DNA of 64,000 nucleotides, from positions 5,262,635 through 5,326,634 of the forward strand of contig JAJEKV010000033.1 of NCBI GenBank assembly GCA_021234155.1, given 5' to 3'. This DNA is from Isoetes taiwanensis (lineage: Eukaryota > Streptophyta > Lycopodiopsida > Isoetales > Isoetaceae). Under the pieces are notes generated by a model. It worked only from the letters and a program-made list of their open reading frames with translations, had not been told where the DNA came from and made no database searches. Position numbers and translations under genes: made by a program. This document shows positions 43,447 to 57,173 of the stretch, one piece after another (the stretch's first letter is position 1; the number at the start of each line of letters is the position of its first letter).

Positions 43447-43880
43447 TAATGGAGCACTAGTTGGCAATGATTACTTATGTATTTTATCTATCCTTCTTTA
43501 TCTATCCACTTAGATTTCTCTCCATCCTTGTTTATCTATCCACTTTAATAAACCAGACTTGTGCACCATTGAGCTTCACTTGCATACTTTCATACTAAAT
43601 CAAGCTTGCCAATCACTTCAGTCATGATCAGAATGCTTGGTAAACATATGGCTCACCAGGTTGCTCTTCTCGCATACAATCTACACAAGGCATGCCCAGC
43701 TGATACATCCATGCAAAGCTGCAAGAAGAGCTTCTTTGATTTGCCATATTCTCTCTAGTGCATGATCACATACAACTTCATATATGGTTGCAGCCTCTTC
43801 ATAGATTACTGCTAAGGGTTTTGGACACACGACTCGTGGTTCAACGACGTCTCACCTTGAATTTCGAAGTTCCCTGGGCC
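43447..43880. other. spacer before the satellite array
   Basis: There is a short duplication of TTTATCTATCCACTT (about 43,497 and 43,530) and a TTCAACGACGTC word at 43,841. No gene is seen. Confidence 0.4.
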
Positions 43881-46800
43881 TTGGGGAGAGGAAATTTGGG
43901 GCAAGCACCTCCCGAGGGGATTTTAGGGTCCAGGCTCAAGGCCAACACCCCAACTCCACTTCAAGACACGGGCAAGGTCCCTACCGACCGACAAGGAGAG
44001 GGCCTCCTCAAACGAAAACCCCGTGGGTTGCCGGCTCTAGAAGGGTTTACGCTTTTGGGGCCGAGTCCCGGTCTTGCACTTGGGACTGGCGAGAAGCAAA
44101 GAGTTTGGTGAATACGGAGCAAGGGGAACCGACGGAGCGAGAGTTTGGGCCTTTCCTCCTCCCGATGTGGCAAGTAGAACTCGGGGCTTTTGGTAAAGGC
44201 AAGACATTCAGAAATTCGCAATTAATGCATTGCACGAAAATAAATTCCGGTTTTGCCGGCCGGGATCCCTAATTCATCTCCAAACTGCACGGCCCAATTT
44301 TCGGAGAAGGTCTAGGTCAAAGGGTTAGCATTAGAACGGCTCGGGCAGCCCGCTGTTGCAACCGAAGCCGGCACCCTTCCCCAAGTCAAACGAGGCCGGG
44401 ACCTTGCAGGGATCCCTCACAAGAGGGGAGAGTCCCGACCCCGTGAGGCGGGATCCAAAAAAAAAGTTCCCGGCAGCCCTTCTTCCGGCAGCGCCCCCGG
44501 TCGCATGCACGCTACGACCACCCTCCCGGGCCCGTTCCCTATCCGGCCGTTGGATCCTCCGCTCAGGGGCCCCTCTTCGAAGGTCCAAAAGATTCCGTGA
44601 TCGGTCCGGAGAACTTGTCAAACCGGGCGCCCCGGGATGTCGGCCTTGTAGAAACCGCGACTGCTTTGTCGTTCGCACCGGGATGCTCCGAATGGCAAAT
44701 AGACCCCCCAAATCGTCCCGAATGGCGAAATTACCCTAGGGAGCAAGTTACACCCGGTTTTGCTTAAAAGAAGGAAACACTCACGCCTCCACGACAAGAT
44801 CCCGCATGCACATCCTAGGCCAATTGACTACGAGTGTGATGGAAGTGAGCTACTTTGGCGCTTGGAGTTCGGGTGGTCTTCTCGCCACGGAACTTGGTCC
44901 CCGTGGCAATGTCGACGCTCGAGTCCATTGGCGAGTCGATCGCGATTCCTCCTTTTGAGAGATCCGAGGTCGCCCGGCCCGGCCCCCCTGCAGGCCTTGG
45001 GGAGAGGAAATTTGGGGCAAGAAGCCTCCTGGAGGGATTTTAGGGGTCTCAAGCCTCAAGGCCAACACCCCAACTCCACTTCAAGACACCCCGCAAGGTC
45101 CCTACCGACCGACAAGGAGAGGGCCTTGGCTCAAACGTGAAACCCCGTGGCTGCCGTGCTCTCTAGAAGGGTTTACGCTTTTGGGGCCGAGTCCTGGTCT
45201 GTTGCACTTGGGACCTGGCCGAAGCAAATAGAGCCGAGAATACGGAGCAAGGGGAACCGACGAGCGGAGTTTGGGCCTTTCCTCCTCCCCGATGTGGCAA
45301 GTAGAAGTCGGGGCGCTTTTGCAGTGGCAAGACATTCGTAAATTCGCAATTAATGCATTGCACGGAAATAAATTCGGTTTTTTGCCAGATCCCTAATTCA
45401 TCTCCAAAGACACGCCCAATTTTCGGAATTTTCGGAGAAGGTCTAGGTCAAAGGGTTAGCATTAGGAACGGTCGGGCAGCCCGCCTTTCCTCAAACCGAA
45501 ACGAGCACACCCTTCCCAAGTCAAACGAGGCCAGACCTTTTTGTGGATCCCTCACAAGAGGGGAGAGTCCTGGACCCCGTGAGGCGGGATCCAAAAGTTC
45601 CCGAGGCAAGTTCTTTCCGGGATCCAAAAAGTCCCCTGGTCGCACCCCTTAATGACCACCCTCCCTCGAGCCCGGTTCCCCTATCCGACCGCTTGGATCC
45701 TCCGCTCGGGGCCCCTCTTCGAAGGTCCAAAAGATTCCAGATCGGTCCGGAGAACTTGTCAAACCGCAAGCGCCCCGATCTGATGTCGGAGAAACCGCAG
45801 ACCGCTTTGTCGTTCGGGCACGGGATGCTCCTGGAATGGCAATAGACCCCCGCAAATCGTCCTGAATGGCGAAATTACCCTAGGGAGCAAGTTACACGGG
45901 TTTTGGCGAAAAAGAAGGAAACACTCACGCCCTCCACGACAAGATCCCGCATGCACATCCTAGGCCAATTGACTACGAGTGTGATGGAAGTGAGCTACTT
46001 TGGCACTTCTTGGAGTTCGGGTGGTCTTCCGCCCACTTTAACTTGGTCCCCTGTGGCAATGTCGACGCTCCGAGTCCATTGGCAGAGTCGATCGCGATTC
46101 CCGAGAGCGGAGGTCGCCTGGCCCGGCCCTCGTGGCCTTGGGGAGAGGAAATTTGGGGCAAGCAGCCTCCTGGAGGGATTTTTAGGGTCCAAGGCTTAGG
46201 CGCCAACACCCCAACTCCACTTCAAGACACCTCCCTACCGACCGACAAGGAGAGGGCTCCTCCACGTAAACCCCGCGGGGTTGCCGTGCTCTAGAAGGGT
46301 TTACGCTTTTGGGGGCGAGTCCTGGTCTCTGTTGCACTTGGGACCTGGCCGCGAAGCAGCCCGAGAATACGGAGCAAGGGGAACCGACGGAGCGAGAGTT
46401 TGGGCCTTTCCTCCTCCTCCGATGTGGCAAGTAGAAGTCGGGGCTTTGCAAAGGGCAAGACATTCGTAAATTCGCAATTAATGCATTGCACGAAAATAAA
46501 TTCCGGTTTTTTGCCGGATCCCTAATTCATCTCCAAAGACACGCCCAATTTTCGGAATTTTCTGAGAAGGTCTAGGTCAAAGGGTTAGCATTAGAACGGC
46601 CGGGGCAGCCCGCTAGGCAACCGAAGCCGGCACCCTTCCCCAAGTCAAACGAGGCCAGGACCTTGCAGGATCCCTCACAAGAGGGGAGAGTCCCACCCCC
46701 AGAGGCGGGATCCAAAAGTTCCCCGAGGCAGCCTTCCCGCGCAGCCGCCCGGTCGCACGCTAATGACCACCCTCCCGAGCCCTGCCCCTATCCCACCGCT

Positions 46801-49800
46801 GGATCCTCCGCTCAGGGCCCCTTCGAAGGTCCAAAAGATTCCAGATCGGGTCCGGGAGAACTTGTCAAACCATGCGGGCCCCCCGATGTCTCTGACTTTG
46901 TAGAAACCGCATTGTTTTGTCGTTCGCACCGGGATGTCTCCGAATGGCAAATAGACCCCGCCAAATCGTCCTAATGACGAAATTACCCTAGGGAGCAAGT
47001 TACACCTGGCCGGTTTTATGAAAGAAGGAAACACTCACGCCCCACGACAAAGATCCCGCATGCACATCCTAGGCCAATTGACTACGAAAGTGTGATGGAA
47101 GTGAGCTACTTTGGCGCTTCTTGAGTTCGGGTGGTCTTCTGCCACGGAACTTGGTCCCTGTGGCAATGTCGACGCTCGAGTCCATTGGCGTAGTCGATCA
47201 CGCGATTCCCGAGAGCTGGAGGTCGCCTGGCCCCGTCCCCGTGGCCTTGGGGAGAGGAAATTTGGGGCAAGCAGCCTCCTGAGGGATTTTAGGTCCAAGG
47301 CCTCAAGCGCCAACACCCCAACTCCACTTCAAGACACGGGCGCAAGAAGGTCCCGCCGACCGACAAGGAGAGGGCCTCAAACGTAAACCCCTTTGGGCTG
47401 CCGTGCTCTAGAAGGGTTTACGCTTTGGGGCCGAGTCCGGTCCGCTGCACTTGGGACCTGGCGAGAAGCAGCAGCCGAGAATACGGAGCAAGGGGAACCG
47501 ACGAGCGGAGTTTGGGCCTTTCCTCCTCCCGATGTGGCAAGTAGAAGTCGGGGGCTTTTGCGCGGGCAAAGACATTCAGAATTCGCAATTAATGCATTGC
47601 ACGAAAATAAATTCCGGTTTTTGCCAAATGATCCCTAATTCATCTCCAGCACACGCCCAATTTTCGAATTTTCGAGAAGGTCTAGGTCAAAGGGTTAGAT
47701 ATTAGAACGTCGGGGCAGCCTGCTGTGGCAACCGAAGCCGGCACCCTTCCCCAAGTCAAACGAGGCCAGACCTTGCAGGATCCTCACAAGAGGGGAGAGT
47801 CCCACCCCGGAGGCGGGATCCAAAAGTTCCCGAGGCAGCCCTTTCCCCGCAGCGCCCCCGGGTCGCACGCTAATGACCACCCTCCCGAGCCCGTTCCCCT
47901 ATCCGACCGCTGGATCCTCCTCCGCTCAGGCCCCTCTTCGAAGGTCCAAAAGATTCCAGATCGGGTCCCGAGAACTTGTCAAACCGCTGGGCGCCCCGAT
48001 GTCGGCCTTTGTAGAAACCGCGACTGCTTTTGTCGTCGGGCACCGGGATGCTCGGAATGGCAAATAGACCCCGCCAATCCGTCCGAATGGCTAAATTACC
48101 CTAGGGAGCAAGTTACACGGCCGGTTTTATAAAGAAGGAAACACTCACGCCCACGACAAGATCCCGCATGCACATCCTAGGCCAATTGACTACGAGTGTG
48201 ATGGAAGTGAGCTACTTTGGCGCTTCTTGGAGTTCGGGTGGTCTTCTGGCCACGGAACTTGGTCCCCAGGGCAATGTCGACGTTCTGAGTCCATTGGCAG
48301 AGTCAGATCGCGATTCCGGAGAGCGGAGGTCGCCCGGCCCGGCCCCGTGGCCTTGGGGAGAGGAAATTTGGGGCAAGCAGCCATCCTGGGATTTTAGGGT
48401 CCGCCTCCAGGCCAACACCCCAACCCCACTTCAAGACACGGCAAGGGAGGTCCCTACCGACCGGACAAGGAGAGGGCTCCAAACGAAACCCCCGTGGGTT
48501 GCCGTGCTCTAGAAGGGTTTACGCTTTGGGGGCCGAAGTCCTGGTCTCAAGGCACTTGGGACCCGCCGAGAAGCAAAGCAGCCGAGAATACGGAGCAAGG
48601 GGAACTGACGGAGCGGAGTTTGGGCCTTTCCTCCTCCCGATGTGGCAAGTAGAAGTCGGGGGGCGCTTTTGCAGTGGCAAGACATTCGTAAATTCGCAAT
48701 TAATGCATTGCACGAAAATAAATTCGGTTTTTGCCGATCCCTAATTCATCTCCAAAGACACGCCCAATTTTCGGAATTTTCTGAGAAGGTCTAGGTCAAA
48801 GGGTTAGCATTAGAACGGTCGGGCAGCCCGCTGCAGTGGCAACCGAAGCCGGCACCCTTCCCCAAGTCAAACGAGGCCAGACCTGCGGTGGATCCTCACA
48901 AGAGGGGGAGAGTCCCACCCCGTGAGGCGGATCCAAAAGTTCCCGAGGCAGCTCTTTCCCGGCGCCGCCCCCGGGTCGCACGCTAATGACCACCCTCCCG
49001 AGCCCTGCCTCCCCTATCCCGACCGCTGGATCCTCCGCTCAGGGCCCCTCTTCGAAGGTCCAAAAGATTCCGTGATCGGCCCGGAGAACTTGTCAAACCG
49101 CTGGGCGCCCCGATGTCGGCCTTGTAGAAACCGCACCGCTTTTGTCGCTCGGCAATCGATGCTCCGAATGGCAAAGACCCCGCCAAATCGTCCGAATGGC
49201 GAAATTACCCTAGGGAGCAAGTTACACCTGCCGGTTTTGGCGAAAGAAGGAAACACTCACGCCTCCACGACAAGATCCCGCATGCACATCCTAGGCCAAT
49301 TGACTACGAGTGTGATGGAAGTGAGCTACTTTGGCGCTTCTTGGAGTTCGGTGGTCTTCCGCCACCACGGAACTTGGTCCCCGTGGCAATGTCGACGCCT
49401 GAGTCCATTGGCGTAGTCGATCGCGATTCGAGAGGGGAGGTCGCCCCCCGCCCCTGTGGCCTTGGGAGAGGAAATTTGGGGCAAGCAGAGCCTCCCGAGG
49501 GATTTTAGGGTCCGCGCCAAGGCCAACACCCCAACCCCACTTTCAAGACACGCAAGGTCCCGGCCGACCGACAAGGGAGAGGGCCTCCTCGAAACCCCCG
49601 TGGGTTGCCGTGCTCTAGAAGGGTTTACGCTTTGGGGCCGAGTCCCCGGTCTGTTGCACTTGGGACCCGGCCGAAGCAAAGAGCGAAGAATACGGAGCAA
49701 GGGGAACTGACGGAGCGGAGTTTGGGCCTTTCCTCCTCCCGGCGATGGCAAGTAGAAGTCGGGGGCGCTTTTGGGTGCTGGCAAGACATTCAGAAATTCG

Positions 49801-52800
49801 CAATTAATGCATTGCACCGAAAAATAAATTCGGCTTTTGCCGATCCCTAATTCATCTCCAAAGACACGCCCAATTTTCGAATTTTCGAGAAGGTCTAGGG
49901 TCAAAGGGTTAAGATTAGAACGGTCGGGCAGCCCGCTGTGGCAACCGAAGCCGGCACCCTTCCCCAAGTCAAACGAGGCCAGACCTTGCAGGATCCCTCA
50001 CAAGAGGGGAGAGTCCGGACCCCGTGAGGCGGGATCCAAAAAGTTCCCCGAGGCAGCCCTCTTCCTGGCAGCCGCCCCCTGGTCGCACGCTAATGACCAC
50101 CTCCCCGAGCCCTGCCGTTCCCTATCCCAATCGCTGATCCTCCGCTCAGGGCCCCTCTTCGAAGGTCCAAAAGATTCCAGATCGGTCCGAGAACTTGTCA
50201 AACCGCTGGGCCCCCCGATGTCGGGCCTTGTAGAAACCGGTGATCAAGCTTTTGTCGCTCGCACGGGATGTCCTAATGGCAAAATAGACCCCGCCAAATC
50301 GTCCGGGAATGGCGAAATTACCCTAGGGAGCAAGTTACACCTGGCCGGTTTTGCTTAAAGAAGAAACACTCACGCCCACGACAAAGATATCCCCGCATGC
50401 ACATCCTAGGCCAATTGACTACGAGTGTGATGGAAGTGAGCTACTTTGGCTTGGAGTTCGGGTGGTCTTCTGCCACGGAACTTGGTCCCTGTGGCAATGT
50501 CGACGCTCGGTCCATTGGCAGAGTCGATCAAGGATTCCGAGAGCGGAAGGTCGCCCGGCCGGCCCCCCCTGTGGCCTTGGGAGAGGAAATTTGGGGCAAG
50601 CAGCCCCTGAGGGATTTTTAGGGTCCAAGGCCTCAAGGCCAACACCCCAACCCCATTTCAAGACACTCCAAGGGTCCCTCCGACGGACAAGGAGAGGGCT
50701 CAAACGAAACCCCGTGGGCTGCCGTGCTCTAGAAGGGTTTACGCTTTTGGGGCCGAGTCCTGGTCTCAAGCACTTGGGACCTCGCCGGTAGCGCCACTTT
50801 TAGAATAATGAGCAAGGGGAACCGGACGGGAGCGGAAGTTTGGCCTTTTCCTCCTCCCCGATGTGGCAAGTAGAAGTCGGGGGCTTTTGCAAAGGGCAAG
50901 ACATTCAGAATTCGCAATTAATGCATTGCACGAAAAATAAATTCCGGCTTTGCCACCGGGATCCTAATTCATCTCCAGCACACGGCCCAATTTTTCGAAT
51001 TTTCTGAGAAGGTCTAGGTCAAAGGGTTAGCATTGTAGAACGGCTCGGGCAGCCCGCTGGGGCAACCGAGCTGGCACCCTTCCCCAAGTCAAACGAGGCC
51101 AGGACCTTGCAGGGATCCCTCACAAGAGGGGAGAGTCCTGACCCCAGGAGGGCGGGATCCAAAAGTTCCCGAGGCAGCCCTTCCTCGGGTAGCCTCCCCC
51201 CGGGCTGCACGCCACGACCACCCTCCCGAGAGCCCGGTCCCTATCCCACCGCTGATCCTCCGCTCAGGGGCCCTCTTCTGAAGGTCCAAAAGATTCCGGA
51301 CGGTCCGAGAACTTGTCAAACCGCAAGCCCCCGATGATCGCCTTTGTAGAAACCGGGCAGCTTTGTCGTCGCACCGGGATGCTCCTAATGGCAAATAGAC
51401 CCTGCCAAATCGTCCGGAATGGCGGAAATTACCCTAGGGAGCAAGTTACACCACGGTTTTATAAAGAAGGAAACACTCACGCCCACGACAAGATCCCGCA
51501 TGCACATCCTAGGCCAATTGACTACGAAAGTGTGATGGAAGTGAGCTACTTTGGCGCTTTTGAGTTCGGTGGTCTTCGCCACGGAACTTGGTCCCCTAGG
51601 GCAATGTCGACGCTCGAGTCCATTGGCGAGTCGATCGCGATTCGAGAGCCCGAGGTCGCCTCGGCCCCCCCGTGGCCTGGGAGAGGAAATTTGGGGCAAG
51701 CAGCCTCCGAGGGATTTTAGGGTCCGCGCCCGGCAAGGCCAACACCCCAACTCCACTTCAAGACACGCCGCCCCCGCCGACCGACAAGGAGAGGGCCTCA
51801 AACGTAAACCCCCCGCGGGCTGCCGTGCTCTAGAAGGGTTTACGCTTTGGGGGCCGAGTCCCCGGTCTGCTGCACTTGGGACCCGGCCGGAAGCGTTGTT
51901 TTGAATACGGAGCAAGGGGAACCGACGGAGCTGAGTTTGGGCCTTTCCTCCTCCCGATGTGGCAAGTAGAAGTCGGGGGGCTTTGCAAAGTGGCAAGACA
52001 TTCAGAAATTCGCAATTAATGCATTGCACGGTAAATAAATTCGTTTTTTTTTTCCGCCGATCCCTAATTCATCTCCAAAGACACGCCCAATTTTCGGAAT
52101 TTTCTGAGAAGGTCTAGGTCAAAGGGTTAGATTAGAACTGGCCTGGGCAGCCCGCTGGGTGGCAACCGAGCTGCACCCTTCCCCAAGTCAAACGAGGCCA
52201 GACCTTGGGTGGATCCCTCACAAGAGGGGAGAGTCCCACCCCGTGAGGCGGGATCCAAAAAGTTCCCGAGGCAGCCTCTTCCCTCGGGTAAAAGCCCCCT
52301 GGGCGCACGCACGACCACCCTCCCGGAGCCCGGCCTCTATCCGACCGCTGATCCTCCGCTCAGGGCCCCTCTTCGAAGGTCCAAAAGATTCCAGATCGGG
52401 TCCGGAGAACTTGTCAAACCGCTGGGCCCCCGATGTCTTTGTAGAAACCGCACTGCTTTTGTCGTTCGCACCGGGATGCCTGAATGGCAATAGACCCCCC
52501 CAAATCGTCCTAATGGCGAAATTACCCTAGGGAGCAAGTTACACCTGGGTTTTTAAAAGAAGGAAACACTCACGCCCCACGACAAGATCCCCGCATGCAC
52601 ATCCTAGGCCAATTGACTACGAGTGTGATGGAAGTGAGCTACTTTGGCGCTTCTTGGAGTTCGGGTGGTCTTCTACCACGGAACTTGGTCCCTGTGGCAA
52701 TGTCGACGTTCCGAGTCCATTGGCGAGTCGATCGCGATTCCCGAGAGGGAGGTCGCCCGGCCCCGCCCCTGTGGCCTTGGGAGAGGAAATTTGGGGCAGC

Positions 52801-55800
52801 CAGCCCCTGAGGGATTTTAGGGTCCGCCAGGTCAAGGCCAACACCCCAACTCCACTTCAAGACACCTGGCAAGGTCCCGGCCGACCGGACAAGGAGAGGG
52901 CCTCAAACGAAACCCCGGTGGGCTGCCGTGCTCTAGAAGGGTTTACGCTTTGGGGGCCGAGTCCCGTCCCAAGTTGCACTTGGGACCGCCGGAAGCAAAG
53001 AATGAGAATAATGAGCAAGGGGAACTGACGGAGCGGAGTTTGGGCCTTTCCCCTCCCGGTATGTGGCAAGTAGAAGTCTGGGGCGCTTTGGCAGCGGGCA
53101 AGACATTCGTGAAATTCGCAATTAATGCATTGCACGAAAAATAAATTCGTTTTTTGCCACCGGATCCCTAATTCATCTCCAAAGACACGGCCCAATTTTC
53201 GAATTTTCTGAGAAGGTCTAGGTCAAAGGGTTAGCATTAGAACGGTCGGGCAGCCCGCTGCAGGCAACCGAAATGGCACCCTTCCCCAAGTCAAACGAGG
53301 CCAGACCTTGCAGGATCCCCTCACAAGAGGGGAGAGTCCCGACCCCGTGAGGCGGATCCAAAAGTTCCCCGAGGCAGCCCTTCCTCCCCGGGTCCGGTTG
53401 CACGCTTAATGACCACCCTCCCGAGCCCTGCCTCCCCTATCCCGACCGCTGATCCTCCGCTCAGTCATGGCCCCTTTCGAAGGTCCAAAAGATTCCAGAT
53501 CGGGTCCCGGAGAACTTGTCAAAACCGCGGGCCCCGATGTCGGCCTTTGTAGAAACCGCACTGTTTTGTCGTTCCGCACCTGGGATGTTCTAATGGCAAA
53601 TAGACCCCGCCAAATCGTCCGAATGGCGAAATTACCCTAGGGAGCAAGTTACACCTGGCCGGTTTTGGCGAAAGAAGGAAACACTCACGCCCACGACGAC
53701 AAGATCCCGCATGCACATCCTAGGCCAATTGACTACGAGTGTGATGGAAGTGAGCTACTTTGGCGCTTCTTGAGTTCGGTGGTCTTCCGCCACGAAACTT
53801 GGTCCCCGGGCAATGTCGTCATCGCCTCGAGTCCATTGGCGTAGTCGATCGCGATTCCGGAGAGCGGAGGTCGCCCGGGCCCGGCCCCTGTGGCCTTGGG
53901 AGAGGAAATTTGGGGCAAGCAAAACTCCTGAGGGGATTTTAGGGTCCGGCCTCAAGGCCAACACCCCAACTCCACTTTCAAGACACGGAAGGTCCCTACC
54001 GACCGACAAGGAGAGGGCCTCAAACGTAAACCCCGGGTGGGCTGCCGTGCTCTAGAAGGGTTTACGCTTTTGGGGCCGAGTCCCGGTCTGCTGCACCTGG
54101 GACCCCGGGCCGAAGCAAAGAGCCGAGAACACGGGAGCAAGGGAAACCGGACGGAGCGGGAGTTTGGGCCTTTCCTCCTCCCCGATGTGGCAAGTAGAAG
54201 TCGGGGGCTTTTGCAAAGGCAAGACATTCGTAGAATTCGCAATTAATGCATTGCACCAAAATAAATTCCGGTTTTTTGCCATGGATCCCTAATTCATCTC
54301 CAAAGACACGCCCAATTTTCTCGAATTTTCTGAGAAGGTCTAGGTCAAAGGGTTAAGATTAGAATCCGTCGTGCAGCCCGCAGAGTAAACCGAAGCCGCA
54401 CCCTTCCCCAAGTCAAACGAGGCCGTGACCTTGTGGGATCCCTCACAAGAGGGGGAGAGTCCCCACCCCGTGAGGCTGGATCCAAAAGTTCCCCCAGGCA
54501 GCCCTTCCCGGCAGCCCCCCCGGCCGACGCTAATGACCCACCCCCCCGAGTCCTGCCTCCCCTATCCGGACCGCTGATCCTCCCGCTCAGTGGCCCCTCT
54601 TCGAAGGTCCAAAAGATTCCAGATCGGGTCCGAGAACTTGTCAAACCGGGCTGCCCCCGGCTGTCTACCTTTGTAGAAACCGCATCACCGCTTTTGTCGC
54701 CGCACACGGGGATGCCCTAAATGGCAAATAGACCCGCAAATCGCCCCGAATGGCTAAATTACCCTAGGGAGCAAGTTACACCTCCACGGGTTTTGCGGTA
54801 AAAGAAGGAAACACTCACGCCCCACGACAAGATCCCGCATGCACATCCTAGGCCAATTGACTACGCAGTGTGATGGAAGTGAGCTACTTTGCGCTTTTGG
54901 AGTTCGGTGGTCTTCCGCCACGGAACTTGGTCCCTGTGGCAATGTCGACGTTTCGAAAGTCCATTGGCAGAGTCAGTCGACGATTCCGGAGAGGGAGGTC
55001 GCCCCGTCCGGCCCCGTGGCCTTGGGAGAGGAAATTTGGGGCAAGCACCTCCTGGGGATTTTAGGGTCCATGGTCCACAAGGCCAACACCCCCAACTCCA
55101 CTTTCAAGACACACTGCCAGGTCCCTACCGACCGACAAGGAGAGGGCCTCCTCAAACGAAACCCCGCGGGCTGCCGTGCTAGAAGGGTTTACGCTTTTGG
55201 GGCCGAGTCCCGGTCCGCTGCACTTGGGACCGGGCCGGAAGCAAAGCAAATGAGAATACGGAGCGGGGAACCGACGAGCGGAGTTTGGGCCTTTCCTCCT
55301 CCCGATGTGGCAAGTAGAAGTCGGGGCCTTTTGCAAAAGGGTAAGACATCGTGAATTCCGCAATTAATGCATTGCACCCAAAATAAATTCGATTTTGGCT
55401 ACTATGGGATCCCTAATTCATCTCCAAAGACACTACCAATTTTCGGAATTTTCTGAGAAGGTCTAGGGGTCAAAGGGTTAAGATAGAATCCGGGCCGGCA
55501 GCCCGCAGGTAAAACCGAAATGGCACCCTTCCCCAAGTCAAACGAGGCTGACCTTGTGATCCTCACAAGAGGGGAGAGTCCCACCCCGTGGAGGCGGATC
55601 CAAAAGTTCCCGAGGCAGTTCTTCCCGGGCAAATAAGGCTTCCTGGGTCGCAGACGCAATGACCACCTCCCGAGCCCGGTTCCCCTATCCCGACCGCGTT
55701 GATCCTCCGCTCAGTGGGCCCTTCGAAGGTCCAAATGCCGCGATCGTCCCGAGACCTGTCAAACGCGGCGCCCCCTGGAGGTTTCCGCTTTGGTAAACCG

Positions 55801-56093
55801 TGACTGTTGTCGCTCGCACCGGGATGCCCCAATGGCAAATAGACCTCGCCAAACGCCCTGAATGAAGCAAATTACCCTAGGGAGCAAGTTACACGGTCAG
55901 TTTTAAGTAAAAGAAGGAAACACTCACGCCCACGCATAAGATCCCCATGCACATCCTAGGCCAATCGGGACTACGAGTGTGATGGAAGTGAGCTACTTTG
56001 GCGCTTCTGGAGTTCGGGCTGGTCTCTGGCTACTCTGAATCCTGGTCCCCAGTGGCAATGTCGCACGCCTCGGAGTCCATTGGCAGAGTCGAT
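43881..56093. repeat. GC-rich satellite, ~11 units of ~1.10-1.14 kb
   Basis: The anchor TTGGGGAGAGGAAATTTGGGGC starts near 43,881, 44,997, 46,138, 47,247, 48,353, 49,462, 50,577, 51,678, 52,777, 53,896 and 55,022, giving spacings of 1,099-1,141 bp. Each unit has an AT-rich part (GCAATTAATGCATTGCAC, AATTTTCGGAATTTTC) and a GC-rich part including a GGATCC(CTCAC)...(GTGAG)GCGGGATCC inverted pair. No frame is conserved among units and no rRNA sequence is found. Units differ mostly by small gains and losses beside CAG, CTG and CCG triplets. The last unit is cut by an N gap. Confidence 0.95.
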
Positions 56094-56097
56094 NNNN
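56094..56097. other. assembly gap (4 N)
   Basis: Four Ns join the satellite directly to the middle of a Penelope-like copy (the structured RNA region), so the true distance and content here are unknown. Confidence 1.
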
Positions 56098-56102
56098 GCC
56101 AT

Positions 56103-56215
56103 GGCTTATAAGCCATGATGTTTGGCTTACTCCGACGCCTTCCTTGCTTTGTTACCATAGAGTTAAGTAATATTTGCATTGGTTGGGTGCGTGTAACTCA
56201 AAACATCATCTCCGG
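56103..56215 (+). ncRNA. candidate structured RNA (copy 3)
   Basis: The outer helix ATGATGTTT / AAACATCAT is intact. The inner strands read TTACTCCG and CGTGTAA, where copy 1 has TTACCTG and CAGGTAA; both changes fall at CTG/CAG. The 5' GGTGAAGGGCG is lost at the gap. Confidence 0.45.
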
Positions 56216-57173
56216 CCAAGTTCCTCATAAAGCATTTTGGGTCGCGGCAACAAGTCTTTGGAGAAATTTATCTAATGGTTACATGGATTTTGGGATAATG
56301 ATGCTTGAGATCGTTTCTGTACTTATAGAATTGTTTTTGAGAATATTTAACATGCATCATGTGTCCGCTGTTTAAACCCCTATTATTGTGATTGATGGGT
56401 TATTATGCCCGATCGTTATGACATGTTGTTACAAAACTTGTAGTGCATTATGCATGTGATACATTGGCTTCTAAGCCATAAAAATAAATGAAAAGCCGGC
56501 CAAAATTTCTTTTTAAACATAAGTTCGCTTCAAGCTGTTACAAGATATATTTTAAATCTATGAGAGTTGATACATCATGAAATCTTAAAGGTGAAAGGAA
56601 AAAAATAAAATATAAAAGGACATGAGACTCTAGGATTTAAGTCTAAGTTTTAATGAAAAATTTGAGATGAGTGATAAAAACGACAATGTCTAATTCTCGG
56701 AAGTATAGATATCTTGAAATCCTAAATGATAAAAGGTAAAAATGAAGATGGTAAATGGATATTATAGTGATTTAAGTCTAAGATTCTTGAGATGAAAGGA
56801 TATAATCATATGGAAATTTGAGATGATAAATAATACTAATGTAGATCGCTTGACATTATGAAAGCATTTCTAAAATGATAGTTCTTTATCCCTGATATAT
56901 TGGGTGGTCCCTTATGCCGCCTAAGTTAAATACTAGGGTGGATATTTTGGAATGTTTACATCTTAGATGGGGTCAGTAATTGTGACTAGGTCACATAACG
57001 CTTAAAAATTTTGATGTAAATAAAACAAGAAGAAATTAGGATTTCCATTTGTTGAGTTATCCAACAAAACACGCTATGCCTCAATATGTTAGTAATTTAT
57101 TCAAAAATGATTTCACCATTGACTATTTGACTTGTATTATGTAGAATAAAACTTGGGTAAAACCCTTATTGAT

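Noticed and set aside
43881-56093. Many 60-200 aa frames in the satellite
   Set aside because: High GC lowers stop frequency; no frame is conserved between units, and frames on both strands are equally long.
43881-56093. Ribosomal DNA array
   Set aside because: No 18S, 5.8S, 25S or 5S rRNA sequence recognised in any unit; an intergenic spacer cannot be excluded but is not supported.
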